From Aequorivita sp. UBA3180 (lineage in GTDB: Bacteria; Bacteroidota; Bacteroidia; Flavobacteriales; Flavobacteriaceae), in NCBI GenBank assembly GCA_002364215.1, contig DEXQ01000008.1, positions 63,468 through 127,467 on the forward strand: DNA of 64,000 nt. Reading direction: 5' to 3'. The position numbers and the translations under genes are program-made. Shown here piece by piece: positions 40,121 to 48,288 of the stretch; position 1 is the first letter of the stretch; the number at the start of each line of letters is the position of its first letter. Under the pieces are notes generated by a model, which saw only the letters and a list, made by a program, of their open reading frames with translations, ran no database searches and was not told where the DNA came from.

Positions 40121-40708
40121 TTAAGCTTTCCGGTTTTTGTTGATCTCGTCCTGAAGTTTTCTGCGCAACTTTTGCTCGCGTTCCAAACTGTTTCTGCGGT
40201 AATCTTCCAGTTCAATTTCCATCTCTGCCATTTTCAGTTGGGCAGCGTTTGTAATTTTGTGGCTGTTCAAAAACCTGTAGAATAAGAAGCCGCTAATCAA
40301 TAATAAAATAAGGATAATGCTCCACATAATAGCATTATAAGTGGCTTTTGAAGTGAGAATGCCAAAAATTTCAATCCCGTCTTCCTTTTCTTTAGCAGTA
40401 GCCAAGCTTTGTTTGGTGTTTTGAAGATTTTGACGAAGCGAATCAATTTCGTTTTTCTGAAGACCTAATTCACTTTCCTGAGTATTTATTTTCTTCTCTA
40501 ATGAAGAAACGGAATCTAAAATATTTCGCTTTAAAGTAGCAAGCTGGGTCTTCTTGATTACTTTGTATTCTTGATAACTATTGCTTTTATCAAAAGCATT
40601 GGTCATCTGTTCGTTAAGGGTGTTTTTTCGAACTTGGATTGAGTCTTGCGCAACTGATTGTAGCGTAAATAGAAATAGGGGGAGGGCTAGTACTAAAATC
40701 TTCTTCAT
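40121..40708 (-). CDS. Coiled-coil membrane protein with signal peptide
   Basis: A 195-residue protein of unknown function: signal peptide (residues 1-20, ending SVA before QDS), a periplasmic coiled coil (about 60-110: VSSLEKKINTQESELGLQKN and following), one membrane helix at about 126-147 (YNAIMWSIILILLLISGFLF) and a cytoplasmic second coiled coil rich in Glu/Arg. Such single-pass coiled-coil proteins may form trans-envelope scaffolds. It is convergent with murA, the stops 3 bases apart. Confidence 0.8.
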   Translation of the reverse strand: MKKILVLALPLFLFTLQSVAQDSIQVRKNTLNEQMTNAFDKSNSYQEYKVIKKTQLATLKRNILDSVSSLEKKINTQESELGLQKNEIDSLRQNLQNTKQSLATAKEKEDGIEIFGILTSKATYNAIMWSIILILLLISGFLFYRFLNSHKITNAAQLKMAEMEIELEDYRRNSLEREQKLRRKLQDEINKNRKA

Positions 40709-40785
40709 GTTTTCAGGTTTGTTTGCAATGCTTTATTTAACAGTGCAAGAGTAGAAAAATTGTGCACAACCACCCAAATTTTCTC

Positions 40786-41034
40786 TCAAATTACAAAATC
40801 TTTAACAAACTGCTTTGGTCTTATTTTGGTACAACTTAAAGCTCCGGAAGGGCATTTTTTAACTTGTGAAATTATTTTCTTGGTACTGGCACCATCTAAA
40901 TCAATCCACGGAATTACAGAAGTTTTAAAAACTTCGGATAGGCCCTTGGCGCAAGCCTCGGCGTGAATGCAACGACTTGGTTCATATGTTACGATCACTT
41001 CACCATTACTGTAAACATTTTTGTAGGTTTCCAT
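40786..41034 (-). CDS. YjdI-type (4Fe-4S) mono-cluster protein
   Basis: An 82-residue ferredoxin-like protein of the Fer4_19/YjdI family: YEPSRCIHAEACAKGLSEVF near residue 19, then DLDGASTKKIISQVKKCPSG and ALSCTKI. It has four to five cysteines, and CPSGAL is a typical cluster turn. Relatives often sit next to GNAT or oxidoreductase genes; here the nearest neighbours on the same strand are the photolyase cluster genes, with a 12-bp inverted repeat between them. The electron partner is not known. Confidence 0.88.
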   Translation of the reverse strand: METYKNVYSNGEVIVTYEPSRCIHAEACAKGLSEVFKTSVIPWIDLDGASTKKIISQVKKCPSGALSCTKIRPKQFVKDFVI

Positions 41035-41071
41035 ACTTTACAATTTGGGGTTTGTAAAATTAAATGTGAAA

Positions 41072-41102
41072 ATATCGATAAAACTACACATTTTATCGAT
41101 AT
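41072..41102. promoter_or_regulatory. Perfect 12-bp inverted repeat upstream of the YjdI gene
   Basis: Arms ATATCGATAAAA (41072-41083) and TTTTATCGATAT (41091-41102) around a 7-base loop. It lies between the photolyase stop and the YjdI start, 38 bases before the latter. It could be an operator or a weak terminator. Confidence 0.6.
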
Positions 41103-41143
41103 AATACACAAAATAGGAATAATCGTACAGAAATTAACAGTTT

Positions 41144-42448
41144 TTAAGAAACTGCAGCTTTATAAACTTTTAAGCATCTTTCACGGGCATCTTTGTGATC
41201 TACCATTTTTTCAGGATACTCTTCAGTCCCAAATTCGGACACGTATTTTTTGATGTATTTATAGTCCTTATCAAACTTATCAATCTGTGTTGTGGGGTTG
41301 AAAATTCTGAAATATGGCGCTGCATCTACGCCGCAGCCTGCCGCCCATTGCCAGTTGCCCACATTATTGGACATTTCATAATCTAATAGTTTTTCAGCAA
41401 AATAAGCTTCACCCCAACGCCAATCTATTAAAAGGTGTTTGCACAAAAAGCTGGCAACGACCATCCGCACGCGGTTGTGCATATAGCCAGTTTCGTTCAA
41501 TTGCCGCATTCCTGCATCAACCAAGGGGTAGCCGGTTTTTCCATCTTTCCACTTTTTGAATTCGGCATCATTATTTCGCCATTCAATACGATCATATTTC
41601 TTTTTAAAAGCATTTTCAACCGTTTCTGGAAAATGCCAAAGGATTTGCATAAAGAATTCCCTCCAAATAAGTTCTTGCCAAAAAACCTCATTTTTTTCGG
41701 CAGTGGCCTTTTTCATCATTTTCCGTATGCTTACGGTTCCAAAACGAAGATGTGGCCCAAGATGGGAAGTAGCATCTGCAGCAGGGAAATTTCTTCGTTT
41801 TTCATACTCTTGAATGGTCGTGGGTGTTACATCGTAAGCCGGAACTTTTATTTTTGACTTTTTAAAACCGAGATTACTTAACGAAAGATTCGGCATTCGT
41901 GAGTTTTGGTATAGATTCTTTAAAAATTCATTTGTATAATAAATCTTTTCATCATACACCTTTTTGAACTTATTTTTCCAGATTTTCATATAGGGTGTAA
42001 AAACAATATAGGGATCGCCGTCATCTTTCACTACTTCATCCTTTTCAAAAATCACCTGATCTTTATAGGTGTAAAAACCAATTCCTTTACCATCGAGAAA
42101 TTTTTTAATGGATTCATCTCGTTGCTTTGCATAGGGTTCGTAATCGTGATTGGTTATTACGTTTTGCACTTCAAATTCCGAAATCACTTTTTTGAAAATA
42201 GCTTCCGGTTTTCCGTGGTAAAGCGCAATGCTGCTACCGTGGTTCTGTAATTCATCCCGCATTTTTTGAAGCGTTTCAAAAATAAAAGTAACACGCACAT
42301 CGTCTTTGGGTAGCTCATTCAATATTTCAGGATCAAAAATAAAAATGGGCAAGACCGGGAATTTTCCGTGCAGGGCCTTGTAAAATCCAACGTTATCATC
42401 CAACCGCAGATCTCTTCGAAACCAAAATATATTTACTTTTTCAGCCAA
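41144..42448 (-). CDS. phrB: Cryptochrome/DNA photolyase (class I type)
   Basis: A 434-residue FAD enzyme that splits cyclobutane pyrimidine dimers in light. The N-terminal antenna domain begins NIFWFRRDLRLDDNVGFYKA. The FAD domain has TSHLGPHLRFGTVSIRKM near 225, WQELIWREFFMQILWHFPE near 265, and GYPLVDAGMRQLNETGYMHNRVRMVVASF and NVGNWQWAAGCGVDAAPYFRIFNP in the usual places (parts given: MHNRVRMVVASF, WQWAAGCGVDAAPYF). A cryptochrome role cannot be excluded. The SDR gene is 3 bases upstream. Confidence 0.95.
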   Translation of the reverse strand: MAEKVNIFWFRRDLRLDDNVGFYKALHGKFPVLPIFIFDPEILNELPKDDVRVTFIFETLQKMRDELQNHGSSIALYHGKPEAIFKKVISEFEVQNVITNHDYEPYAKQRDESIKKFLDGKGIGFYTYKDQVIFEKDEVVKDDGDPYIVFTPYMKIWKNKFKKVYDEKIYYTNEFLKNLYQNSRMPNLSLSNLGFKKSKIKVPAYDVTPTTIQEYEKRRNFPAADATSHLGPHLRFGTVSIRKMMKKATAEKNEVFWQELIWREFFMQILWHFPETVENAFKKKYDRIEWRNNDAEFKKWKDGKTGYPLVDAGMRQLNETGYMHNRVRMVVASFLCKHLLIDWRWGEAYFAEKLLDYEMSNNVGNWQWAAGCGVDAAPYFRIFNPTTQIDKFDKDYKYIKKYVSEFGTEEYPEKMVDHKDARERCLKVYKAAVS

Positions 42449-42451
42449 AAT

Positions 42452-43147
42452 TTAGTTGATGTTTAAAGTTGAAAGTCCGCCGTCTACCCCTAAAACCTGT
42501 CCGGTAATCCATTGTGAACCATCAGTTAGCAGGAATGACGCCATAGCGGCAATGTCTTCTATAGTGCCCACTTTTTTCAAGGGGTGACGCTCCGCCATTT
42601 TATCCTTTTTGGATTCGCTATTTAAAAGTTTTGAAGCCAAAGGCGAATCGGTAAGCGAGGGCGCAATTACATTTATCCTAAAATTTGGGGCATATTCCGC
42701 AGCGAGTGCTTTTGCAAAACCTTCAATGGCACCTTTTGCTGCAGCCACACTAGTATGGAACGGCATCCCTACCTTCACGGCAACGGTACTGAAAAACACA
42801 AGACTAGCCTGTTCTGCATTTTTTAGGTTGGGTAATAAGCCGTGAACCACGCGAACCAGGGAATGGAAATTTAGTTCCATATCTTCTTTAAATGTCTCGG
42901 AACTCATCATTTTGAAAGGTTTTAGGTTTATGCTGCCCGGACAATAAACCAATCCGTGGATTTTGGGGGGTAAATCTAAGTCTGAAATGTTATCATTTAA
43001 CGCATCAAAGGTGTGGTGTGTTATGCCTTCGGGAATATTTTCTTTGGTACGGGAAGCGATGATTACCTGGTGATTTCTCTTCAGTTTTTCGGCAATGGAG
43101 GCTCCGATTCCGTAGGAACCGCCTATTAAAAGTATGTTTTTTTGCAT
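42452..43147 (-). CDS. SDR-like protein lacking the canonical tyrosine
   Basis: A 231-residue Rossmann-fold short-chain dehydrogenase/reductase homologue: GGSYGIGASIAEKL near residue 8 is the dinucleotide-binding loop, FFSTVAVKVGMPFHTSVAAAKGAIEG (seen as HTSVAAAKGAIEGF) replaces the expected Y-x-x-x-K segment, and VNVIAPSLTDSPL and GQVLGVDGGLST match the family. Where the catalytic Tyr should be there is Val (VAAAK), while the Lys stays, so classical reductase chemistry is doubtful. It lies between photolyase and an SRPBCC gene in one operon. Confidence 0.9.
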   Translation of the reverse strand: MQKNILLIGGSYGIGASIAEKLKRNHQVIIASRTKENIPEGITHHTFDALNDNISDLDLPPKIHGLVYCPGSINLKPFKMMSSETFKEDMELNFHSLVRVVHGLLPNLKNAEQASLVFFSTVAVKVGMPFHTSVAAAKGAIEGFAKALAAEYAPNFRINVIAPSLTDSPLASKLLNSESKKDKMAERHPLKKVGTIEDIAAMASFLLTDGSQWITGQVLGVDGGLSTLNIN

Positions 43148-43164
43148 AATTCGTTTTTATGAGG

Positions 43165-43626
43165 TTAGATGGTGCCAAAAAGTTCTACCAACTTATTTTT
43201 TCGGTATTCAAAAATTTTGTCGAGTTTCGACTTTACCAAAAAAGGATGTGCCCATTGGCCCAAAAAACCAAAAGGTAATTTGTAGTGAAGCAAATCTTCC
43301 ATTTCTACCCCGCCGTCAATTTCTTTTATAAAATGTTTATGGTGCCAAAAGGCGTAAGGCCCGAAGCGTTGCTCGTCCACAAAATATTTTTTATCCACAA
43401 CGTGTGTGATTTCCGTAACCCATTTGGTTTTGATGCCTAAAATAGGTGTGACAATATATTCCACAATTTGTCCCGCAAACATAGACCTGTCAGCACCCGA
43501 TTGAATGTGGAACCCCATAAAATCTGGAGTAATAACTTTTAGGTTTTTAGGGTCTGATAAAAACTGCCATGCCTCCTCTATAGATATGGGCAGGTTCTGT
43601 TTTGCGTGTAGTGTGTAAATTTTCAT
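43165..43626 (-). CDS. SRPBCC family protein
   Basis: A 153-residue helix-grip protein: HAKQNLPISIEEAWQFLSDPKNL near the start, TPDFMGFHIQ, EIVEYIVTPILGIKTKWV-like strands (GQIVEYIVTPILGIKTKWV), RFGPYAFWHHKHFIKEIDGG and DLLHYKLPFGFLGQWAHPF. SRPBCC proteins bind hydrophobic molecules. It is often found beside SDR and photolyase genes in flavobacteria; the ligand is unknown. The likely start is ATG 43626, with a 38-codon frame just upstream. Confidence 0.9.
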   Translation of the reverse strand: MKIYTLHAKQNLPISIEEAWQFLSDPKNLKVITPDFMGFHIQSGADRSMFAGQIVEYIVTPILGIKTKWVTEITHVVDKKYFVDEQRFGPYAFWHHKHFIKEIDGGVEMEDLLHYKLPFGFLGQWAHPFLVKSKLDKIFEYRKNKLVELFGTI

Positions 43627-43633
43627 TCACTAC

Positions 43634-43750
43634 CTATTTTCCTTGCCTGAACGAAAGATTGCGGTTCATGCGCAAAAGCCTATAGGTTTTGGTTTCCACG
43701 GAACTGTTTTGCAAGCGAATTTTAAGTATTCTTTTTAAAAACTTCAACAT
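43634..43750 (-). CDS. Possible 38-residue basic leader peptide
   Basis: ATG at 43750 to TAG at 43634; basic (Lys/Arg-rich) peptide MLKFLKRILKIRLQNSS, then ETKTYRLLRMNRNLSFRQGK. It sits 7 bases ahead of the SRPBCC gene and would head the photolyase cluster. A -7-like TATTTTTA box (about 43768-43775 on the minus strand) with TTTG upstream fits a promoter before it. It may be a genuine small protein or chance; I am unsure. Confidence 0.4.
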   Translation of the reverse strand: MLKFLKRILKIRLQNSSVETKTYRLLRMNRNLSFRQGK

Positions 43751-43960
43751 AGCTTAAATTTTTTCTTAAAAATAGTTTGTTTTATTATATCAAAAAAAGT
43801 TTAAACAAAATATTAACAATTCTGCTGTGTTTAAACTATAATCGAAGATTACGTGTTTTCTTTTCATTGCAAAAATCTAAGATTTTAGGTTTTCCTTAAC
43901 TATTAAAAAATTTCCAAACAGTAACTTCGTGAAAATTATAATCACCTTAAAACCATTACG

Positions 43961-44806
43961 ATGAAAAAAATTATTTTACTTTTTTCTGCCCTTATGTTAA
44001 CCTTTGGCATACAGGCACAAATAGAAACACCACAACCAAGTCCGTTTCAAAAAATTGAACAAAAAGTAGGCCTGACAGATGTTACTTTGGAATACTCTCG
44101 ACCTTCCATGAAAGGAAGAACCATTTTTGGTGGTTTGGTACCTTATGACGCTATGTGGCGTACTGGTGCAAATGCAAATACCAAAATTACTTTTAATAGT
44201 GATGTAGAAATAGGCGGTAAAACATTAAAAGCTGGTTCATATGCTATTTATACCAAGCCAGGAGCATCAAACTGGGAAGTATACTTTTATGATGACACCA
44301 ACAATTGGGGCATGCCAGAGAAGTGGGATGATAGCAAGGTTGCAGCACAGGTATCTGCACAGGCATATCCAATGCCTATGAATATAGAAACTTTTACAAT
44401 GAGTTTTGACGAGTTGAAAAATGATTCTGCTATGCTGGGAATGCTTTGGGAAAAAACTTATGTGGGTGTACCAATTAAGTTTAATACTGATAAAACTGTA
44501 ACTGCAAGCATTCAGAGAGTTATGAACGGCCCTTCTGCAAATGATTATTACTCTGCTGCGGTTTATTATTTGGAAGCCGGTAAAGACATCAATCAAGCTA
44601 AAACCTGGATTGATAAGTCTATTGAAATGAACAAGGATCCAAAATTCTGGCAATTACGCCAAAAATCATTGATCTACGCAAAAGCAGGTGATAAAAAAGG
44701 CGCTATTGAAGCTGCTAAAAAATCATTGGAAATGGCGAAAGCCGCTGGTAATAGTGATTATGTGGCCTTGAATGAAAAATCTTTAAAAGAATGGGGAGCT
44801 ATGTAA
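43961..44806 (+). CDS. DUF2911 secreted protein with C-terminal TPR-like helices
   Basis: A 281-residue exported protein: signal peptide (1-19, ending GIQA before QIE), DUF2911 domain (VGLTDVTLEYSRPSMKGRTI, here VTLEYSRPSMKGRTIF; LVPYDAMWRTGANANTKITF; AGSYAIYTKPGASNWEVYFY as parts) and, from about residue 195, TPR-like helices (YYSAAVYYLEAGKDINQAKT, KPFWQLRQKSLIYAKAG-type KFWQLRQKSLIYAKAGDKKG). Found widely in Bacteroidota; the function is unknown. Terminator at 44827 serves both this and the next gene. Confidence 0.93.
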   Translation: MKKIILLFSALMLTFGIQAQIETPQPSPFQKIEQKVGLTDVTLEYSRPSMKGRTIFGGLVPYDAMWRTGANANTKITFNSDVEIGGKTLKAGSYAIYTKPGASNWEVYFYDDTNNWGMPEKWDDSKVAAQVSAQAYPMPMNIETFTMSFDELKNDSAMLGMLWEKTYVGVPIKFNTDKTVTASIQRVMNGPSANDYYSAAVYYLEAGKDINQAKTWIDKSIEMNKDPKFWQLRQKSLIYAKAGDKKGAIEAAKKSLEMAKAAGNSDYVALNEKSLKEWGAM

Positions 44807-44826
44807 TTCAAAATGCCTTATTAAAT

Positions 44827-44859
44827 AAAAAAAGCCCCGAATTTATCGGGGCTTTTTTT
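44827..44859. terminator. Bidirectional terminator
   Basis: Arms AAAAAAAGCCCCGA / TCGGGGCTTTTTTT with loop ATTTA, symmetrical, so it can stop transcripts from the DUF2911 gene and from the Spy-like gene arriving from the other side. Confidence 0.95.
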
Positions 44860-45319
44860 ATTTCGGGCCTTTCGGGCCTTTTTCACCTTTATCACCCTTG
44901 CTATTTCTATACCTATCTAACAGTTCCCGCTTAAAATCGTCTTCCGCTTTTTTTAGTGAAATGATTTTCTTTGGGGAAATCACTTTTCGCAATTCTGCTG
45001 TCATCTGCTTGCGCAATTCAAGCTCACTGGATTCGATGGAAAGATTTTTGTCTATCAATTCATTGGCTTCTGCATCTGTAAGATTTTCCAGTCCGTCACG
45101 TAGCTTTTTAAAAATTTCAGTTCGCTCTTTTTTTCTAAGCTCGTGGAATTTTTCGTCAAACTTATTATAAATGGGCCAGAATTTTTCTGCCTCAGAGGAG
45201 GTGAGCGAAAGCTTTTCTGTAATGTAAGCTGTTTTCCAAGCCTTTATTTTTTCATGTTTTCCGTCTTGTGCCTGCACGGTTGCGGCCAATAGGAAAAGGA
45301 GAATAACTAATTTGTTCAT
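44858..45319 (-). CDS. Small periplasmic Spy/CpxP-like protein
   Basis: A 153-residue exported protein: signal peptide (1-17, ending VQA before QDG), then an all-helical, charged mature part with the LSLTSSEAEKFWPIYNKFDE segment typical of the Spy/CpxP-like 'sensor of ECF-type sigma factor' proteins of flavobacteria, and a Lys/Gly/Pro-rich end (GDKGEKGPKGPK). It follows an anti-sigma-like gene (ATGA overlap) and an ECF sigma factor. A periplasmic chaperone or sensor role is inferred from this context. Confidence 0.82.
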   Translation of the reverse strand: MNKLVILLFLLAATVQAQDGKHEKIKAWKTAYITEKLSLTSSEAEKFWPIYNKFDEKFHELRKKERTEIFKKLRDGLENLTDAEANELIDKNLSIESSELELRKQMTAELRKVISPKKIISLKKAEDDFKRELLDRYRNSKGDKGEKGPKGPK

Positions 45320-45816
45320 TGCTCATTAATTAAGGTTTCTGTGTCTATATTTTCCAAAAGATATTCTTTTAGTGAATTATCGGTAGCATACTTGGTGTCC
45401 AAATTTATATTGACAATGTCTTCATTTTCTATATATGAAGTCACGTCGTAAAGATCTAAGTTTAAATTGCCTTCTTCAATATAGGTGTCAATAGCAGCCA
45501 ATTGAAGTGAGTCAAGACTGGTAGTATTGCTTTTGGTATTAAAAACTGTAAAGCCAATAACAAGAGAAGCCGCAATTGCGGAAGTATATCCAAAATATTT
45601 CCGAGAAAAGAGCGATATTACTTTTCCTGTTCTTTCTGAAGCTGCAACTTCTTTTAAAATTTTTGAATCCAGATTTTCAAAATACTGCTTAGGTATCTTA
45701 AATCCTGCAGTTTTGGGGAAGCTTTCTTCAGCTATTTTGCTAAAAAGGCGCACCTCAAAATCCTCAAAATAATTTTCGGGAGTTTTAAAGTTTGGTATGT
45801 TTTTATTTTTTTCCAT
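45316..45816 (-). CDS. Anti-sigma-factor-like membrane protein
   Basis: A 166-residue protein: cytoplasmic N-terminus with two similar repeats (FKTPENYFEDFEVRLFSKI and FKIPKQYFENLDSKILKEV), one membrane helix at about 76-93 (YTSAIAASLVIGFTVFN), then a periplasmic acidic region. It has no zinc-binding HxxxCxxC motif. The repeated TPENYF segment is common in small Bacteroidota anti-sigma proteins. It sits between the ECF sigma gene and the Spy-like gene, and its stop overlaps the latter's start. Confidence 0.78.
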   Translation of the reverse strand: MEKNKNIPNFKTPENYFEDFEVRLFSKIAEESFPKTAGFKIPKQYFENLDSKILKEVAASERTGKVISLFSRKYFGYTSAIAASLVIGFTVFNTKSNTTSLDSLQLAAIDTYIEEGNLNLDLYDVTSYIENEDIVNINLDTKYATDNSLKEYLLENIDTETLINEQ

Positions 45817-45840
45817 TACTTAACTCTGACTTTAAAAATT

Positions 45841-46410
45841 TCAAAGAGTTTCATCTTGATTTTTAATAAATTCCGTGATCTTCTTTACGGCAATGTGATA
45901 GCTGCTTTTTAATCCGCCTACTGAGGTTTCCAGTATTTCCGAAAGTTCCTCAAAGGTGTGGTCTTCAAAATATTTCATTGTAAAAATCAATCGCTGTCTA
46001 TCGGGCAATGTTGCAATGGCCTTTTGAAACTGAAGTTGCAGCTCGTCGCCTTCAAAATATACGTCTGTTTCCAACTTGCGAACCGCATTGTTTTTTACAT
46101 TGTCTATTGAAACATTGTTGCGTTTTGTCTTTTTATTTAAAAATGTGATAGATTCATTAGCGGCAATGCGGTACATCCACGTATGAAGCTTACTTTCTCC
46201 CTTAAATGAATTAATATTTCTGAAAATCTTGATAAATGTATTTTGTAGCACATCATCGGCATCATCGTGGTCTAAAACCATATTCCGTATTTGCCAGTAA
46301 AGCCGTTCCTTGTATTGCGTTACTAGCTCCCGAAAAGCAGATTCTTTCTCCGCTTCGGTCTGCAATGCCGTTACCAGTTCTCGTTCTTCAACCATTATTT
46401 GAGTGCGCAA
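45841..46410 (-). CDS. ECF-type RNA polymerase sigma factor
   Basis: A 189-residue sigma-70 family regulator: region 2 (AFRELVTQYKERLYWQIRNM, HDDADDVLQNTFIKIFRNIN, SKLHTWMYRIAANESITFLN) and region 4 (ATLPDRQRLIFTMKYFEDHT, EELSEILETSVGGLKSSYHI). It probably directs RNA polymerase to envelope-stress promoters. The ATG at 46410 is used; a start at the next in-frame ATG (M6) is possible. The anti-sigma-like and Spy-like genes follow on the same strand as one module. Confidence 0.94.
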   Translation of the reverse strand: MRTQIMVEERELVTALQTEAEKESAFRELVTQYKERLYWQIRNMVLDHDDADDVLQNTFIKIFRNINSFKGESKLHTWMYRIAANESITFLNKKTKRNNVSIDNVKNNAVRKLETDVYFEGDELQLQFQKAIATLPDRQRLIFTMKYFEDHTFEELSEILETSVGGLKSSYHIAVKKITEFIKNQDETL

Positions 46411-46461
46411 CTTATTTATAGGACTAAGTTACAGAACAATGGTTTAATTTAGGCTATTGAA

Positions 46462-48288
46462 TTAAGCAAGAGATTGCATTTCCACCAAGCTGTAGTACAC
46501 GCCTTTTTTCTCCAAAAGCTCTTGGTGCTTGCCCTGTTCCACAATTTTTCCTTTGGAAAGAACCACAATATTATCTGCATTTTGAATAGTGGAAAGACGG
46601 TGGGCAATAACGATGGAAGTTCGGTTTTTCATCATTTTTTCCAAAGCATCCTGTACCAAACGTTCGCTTTCGGTATCTAAAGCCGAAGTTGCCTCGTCTA
46701 AAATCATTATCGGCGGGTTTTTAAGAACGGCACGAGCAATGCTCAACCGTTGTTTTTGGCCGCCGCTTATTTTACCGCCTCCATCGCCAATATTGGTGTC
46801 AAAACCATCGGGGAGATTTTTTATAAATTCGTAGGAATTGCTAATTTCCGAAGCTTCCATTAATTCAGCTTCGGTAGCATTAGGTTTTCCAAGTTTTATA
46901 TTGTTTCCCACCGAATCATTAAAAAGAATAGAGTCCTGCGAAACGATACTCATTAAACCACGCAAAGACCTTTTCGAAATGTTTTTTATATCTACGCCAT
47001 CAATTTCAATGCTTCCTTGGTTCACATCATAAAAACGGGTGAGTAAATTTGCAATTGTACTTTTTCCGCTCCCAGATTGGCCCACGAGCGCAACGGTTTT
47101 TCCCTTCGGAATTTCAAGTGAAAAATCCTTTAAAACGTATTGGTCTTCATATTTAAATGAAATATTCTTAATAGAAATCACCCCGTCAAAACCTTCCTTT
47201 TGCACAGGATTTTCAATATCGGTAATGGTATTTTCAGCTTCCAATAATTCCAAGATTCGGTGTGCGGAACCATCGGCACGCTTAAGCGAATAACTGGCTT
47301 TGGCGATAGCTTTGGCAGGCGTAAGAATATTGTAGGCCAGCATAATATAACCAATAAAGAAACTGGCCTCCAGTGTGCGGTCCACAAATACCAAATAGCC
47401 GCCATACACCAACAGCACTCCAATGGTAATGATGCCCAAGAGCTCACTCAGCGGCGATGCAAGATTTTGACGGTTAAGTACTGCATTTGAATGTTTATAA
47501 AAGCGTTCGTTACTGTCCTCAAATTTTTTCTGAAAAAGATTTTCGGCGTGAAAGGCTTTAATTATGCGCAGGCCACCCATAGTTTCTTCCAAAATAGAAA
47601 GAAAAACGCCCTGTTCCTGTTGTACTTTTAGCGAACCTCTTTTTAACGATTTCCCTACTTTTGAAATTAAAAAACCAGAAATAGGAAGAAAGAGAAACAC
47701 AAAAAGTGTAAGTTTTGCACTGATGAAAAGCATGGTAACCAAAGAAAAAATGATGGTCAACGGTTCGCGGACAATCATTTCCAAAACGGAAAGCACCGAG
47801 TTTTTTACTTCGTCCACATCGCCACTAAGCCTGGAAATGGTATCGCCTTTCCGCTTTTCGGAATAGAATGCCAATGGAAACTGTATCACCTTTCCGTAAA
47901 GGTCGTTTCGAAGATCTTTTAATACGCCATTACGAAGAAATGTGGAGTAGAACATCGCCAAATAATTGCTTAAATTTTTCAACAAAAACAAAGCGATTAT
48001 AATGCCAACCATATACATTAAAATCTTAAACTCCCCGTATTTGTTGATGTTTTCAATGATGAAGTAATTGAGGTATTCCTGCGAAAAATCCTTAATACCT
48101 GAAAAACCTTCATAAACCGGGCGTGGCCCGAGCGTACGCTGATCGCTGAAAATAATCTCTAAAACAGGTATTAGCGCAACAAATGAAAGCGTGCTGAATA
48201 AAGCGTACAGCACATTAAAGAATATATTTAAAAAAGCAAACTTTTTATAGGGGTAGGCGTAGCGCAGTATTTTTTTGAAATAATTCAT
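46462..48288 (-). CDS. MsbA-like ABC exporter (ATPase-permease fusion)
   Basis: A 608-residue half-transporter: six membrane helices in about residues 1-330, then the ATPase: Walker A GQSGSGKSTI near 390, signature SGGQKQRLSIARA near 495, Walker B IMILDEATSALD near 517 and H-loop IAHRLST. Domain order and length match MsbA/lipid A exporters, though drug or lipid substrates remain open. Its ATG shares one base with the stop of the preceding phosphohexomutase gene (TAATG), so the two are co-transcribed. Confidence 0.94.
   Translation of the reverse strand: MNYFKKILRYAYPYKKFAFLNIFFNVLYALFSTLSFVALIPVLEIIFSDQRTLGPRPVYEGFSGIKDFSQEYLNYFIIENINKYGEFKILMYMVGIIIALFLLKNLSNYLAMFYSTFLRNGVLKDLRNDLYGKVIQFPLAFYSEKRKGDTISRLSGDVDEVKNSVLSVLEMIVREPLTIIFSLVTMLFISAKLTLFVFLFLPISGFLISKVGKSLKRGSLKVQQEQGVFLSILEETMGGLRIIKAFHAENLFQKKFEDSNERFYKHSNAVLNRQNLASPLSELLGIITIGVLLVYGGYLVFVDRTLEASFFIGYIMLAYNILTPAKAIAKASYSLKRADGSAHRILELLEAENTITDIENPVQKEGFDGVISIKNISFKYEDQYVLKDFSLEIPKGKTVALVGQSGSGKSTIANLLTRFYDVNQGSIEIDGVDIKNISKRSLRGLMSIVSQDSILFNDSVGNNIKLGKPNATEAELMEASEISNSYEFIKNLPDGFDTNIGDGGGKISGGQKQRLSIARAVLKNPPIMILDEATSALDTESERLVQDALEKMMKNRTSIVIAHRLSTIQNADNIVVLSKGKIVEQGKHQELLEKKGVYYSLVEMQSLA

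Noticed and set aside
44267..44653. Antisense frame in the DUF2911 gene
   Set aside because: No start signal, and its sequence is explained by the sense gene.
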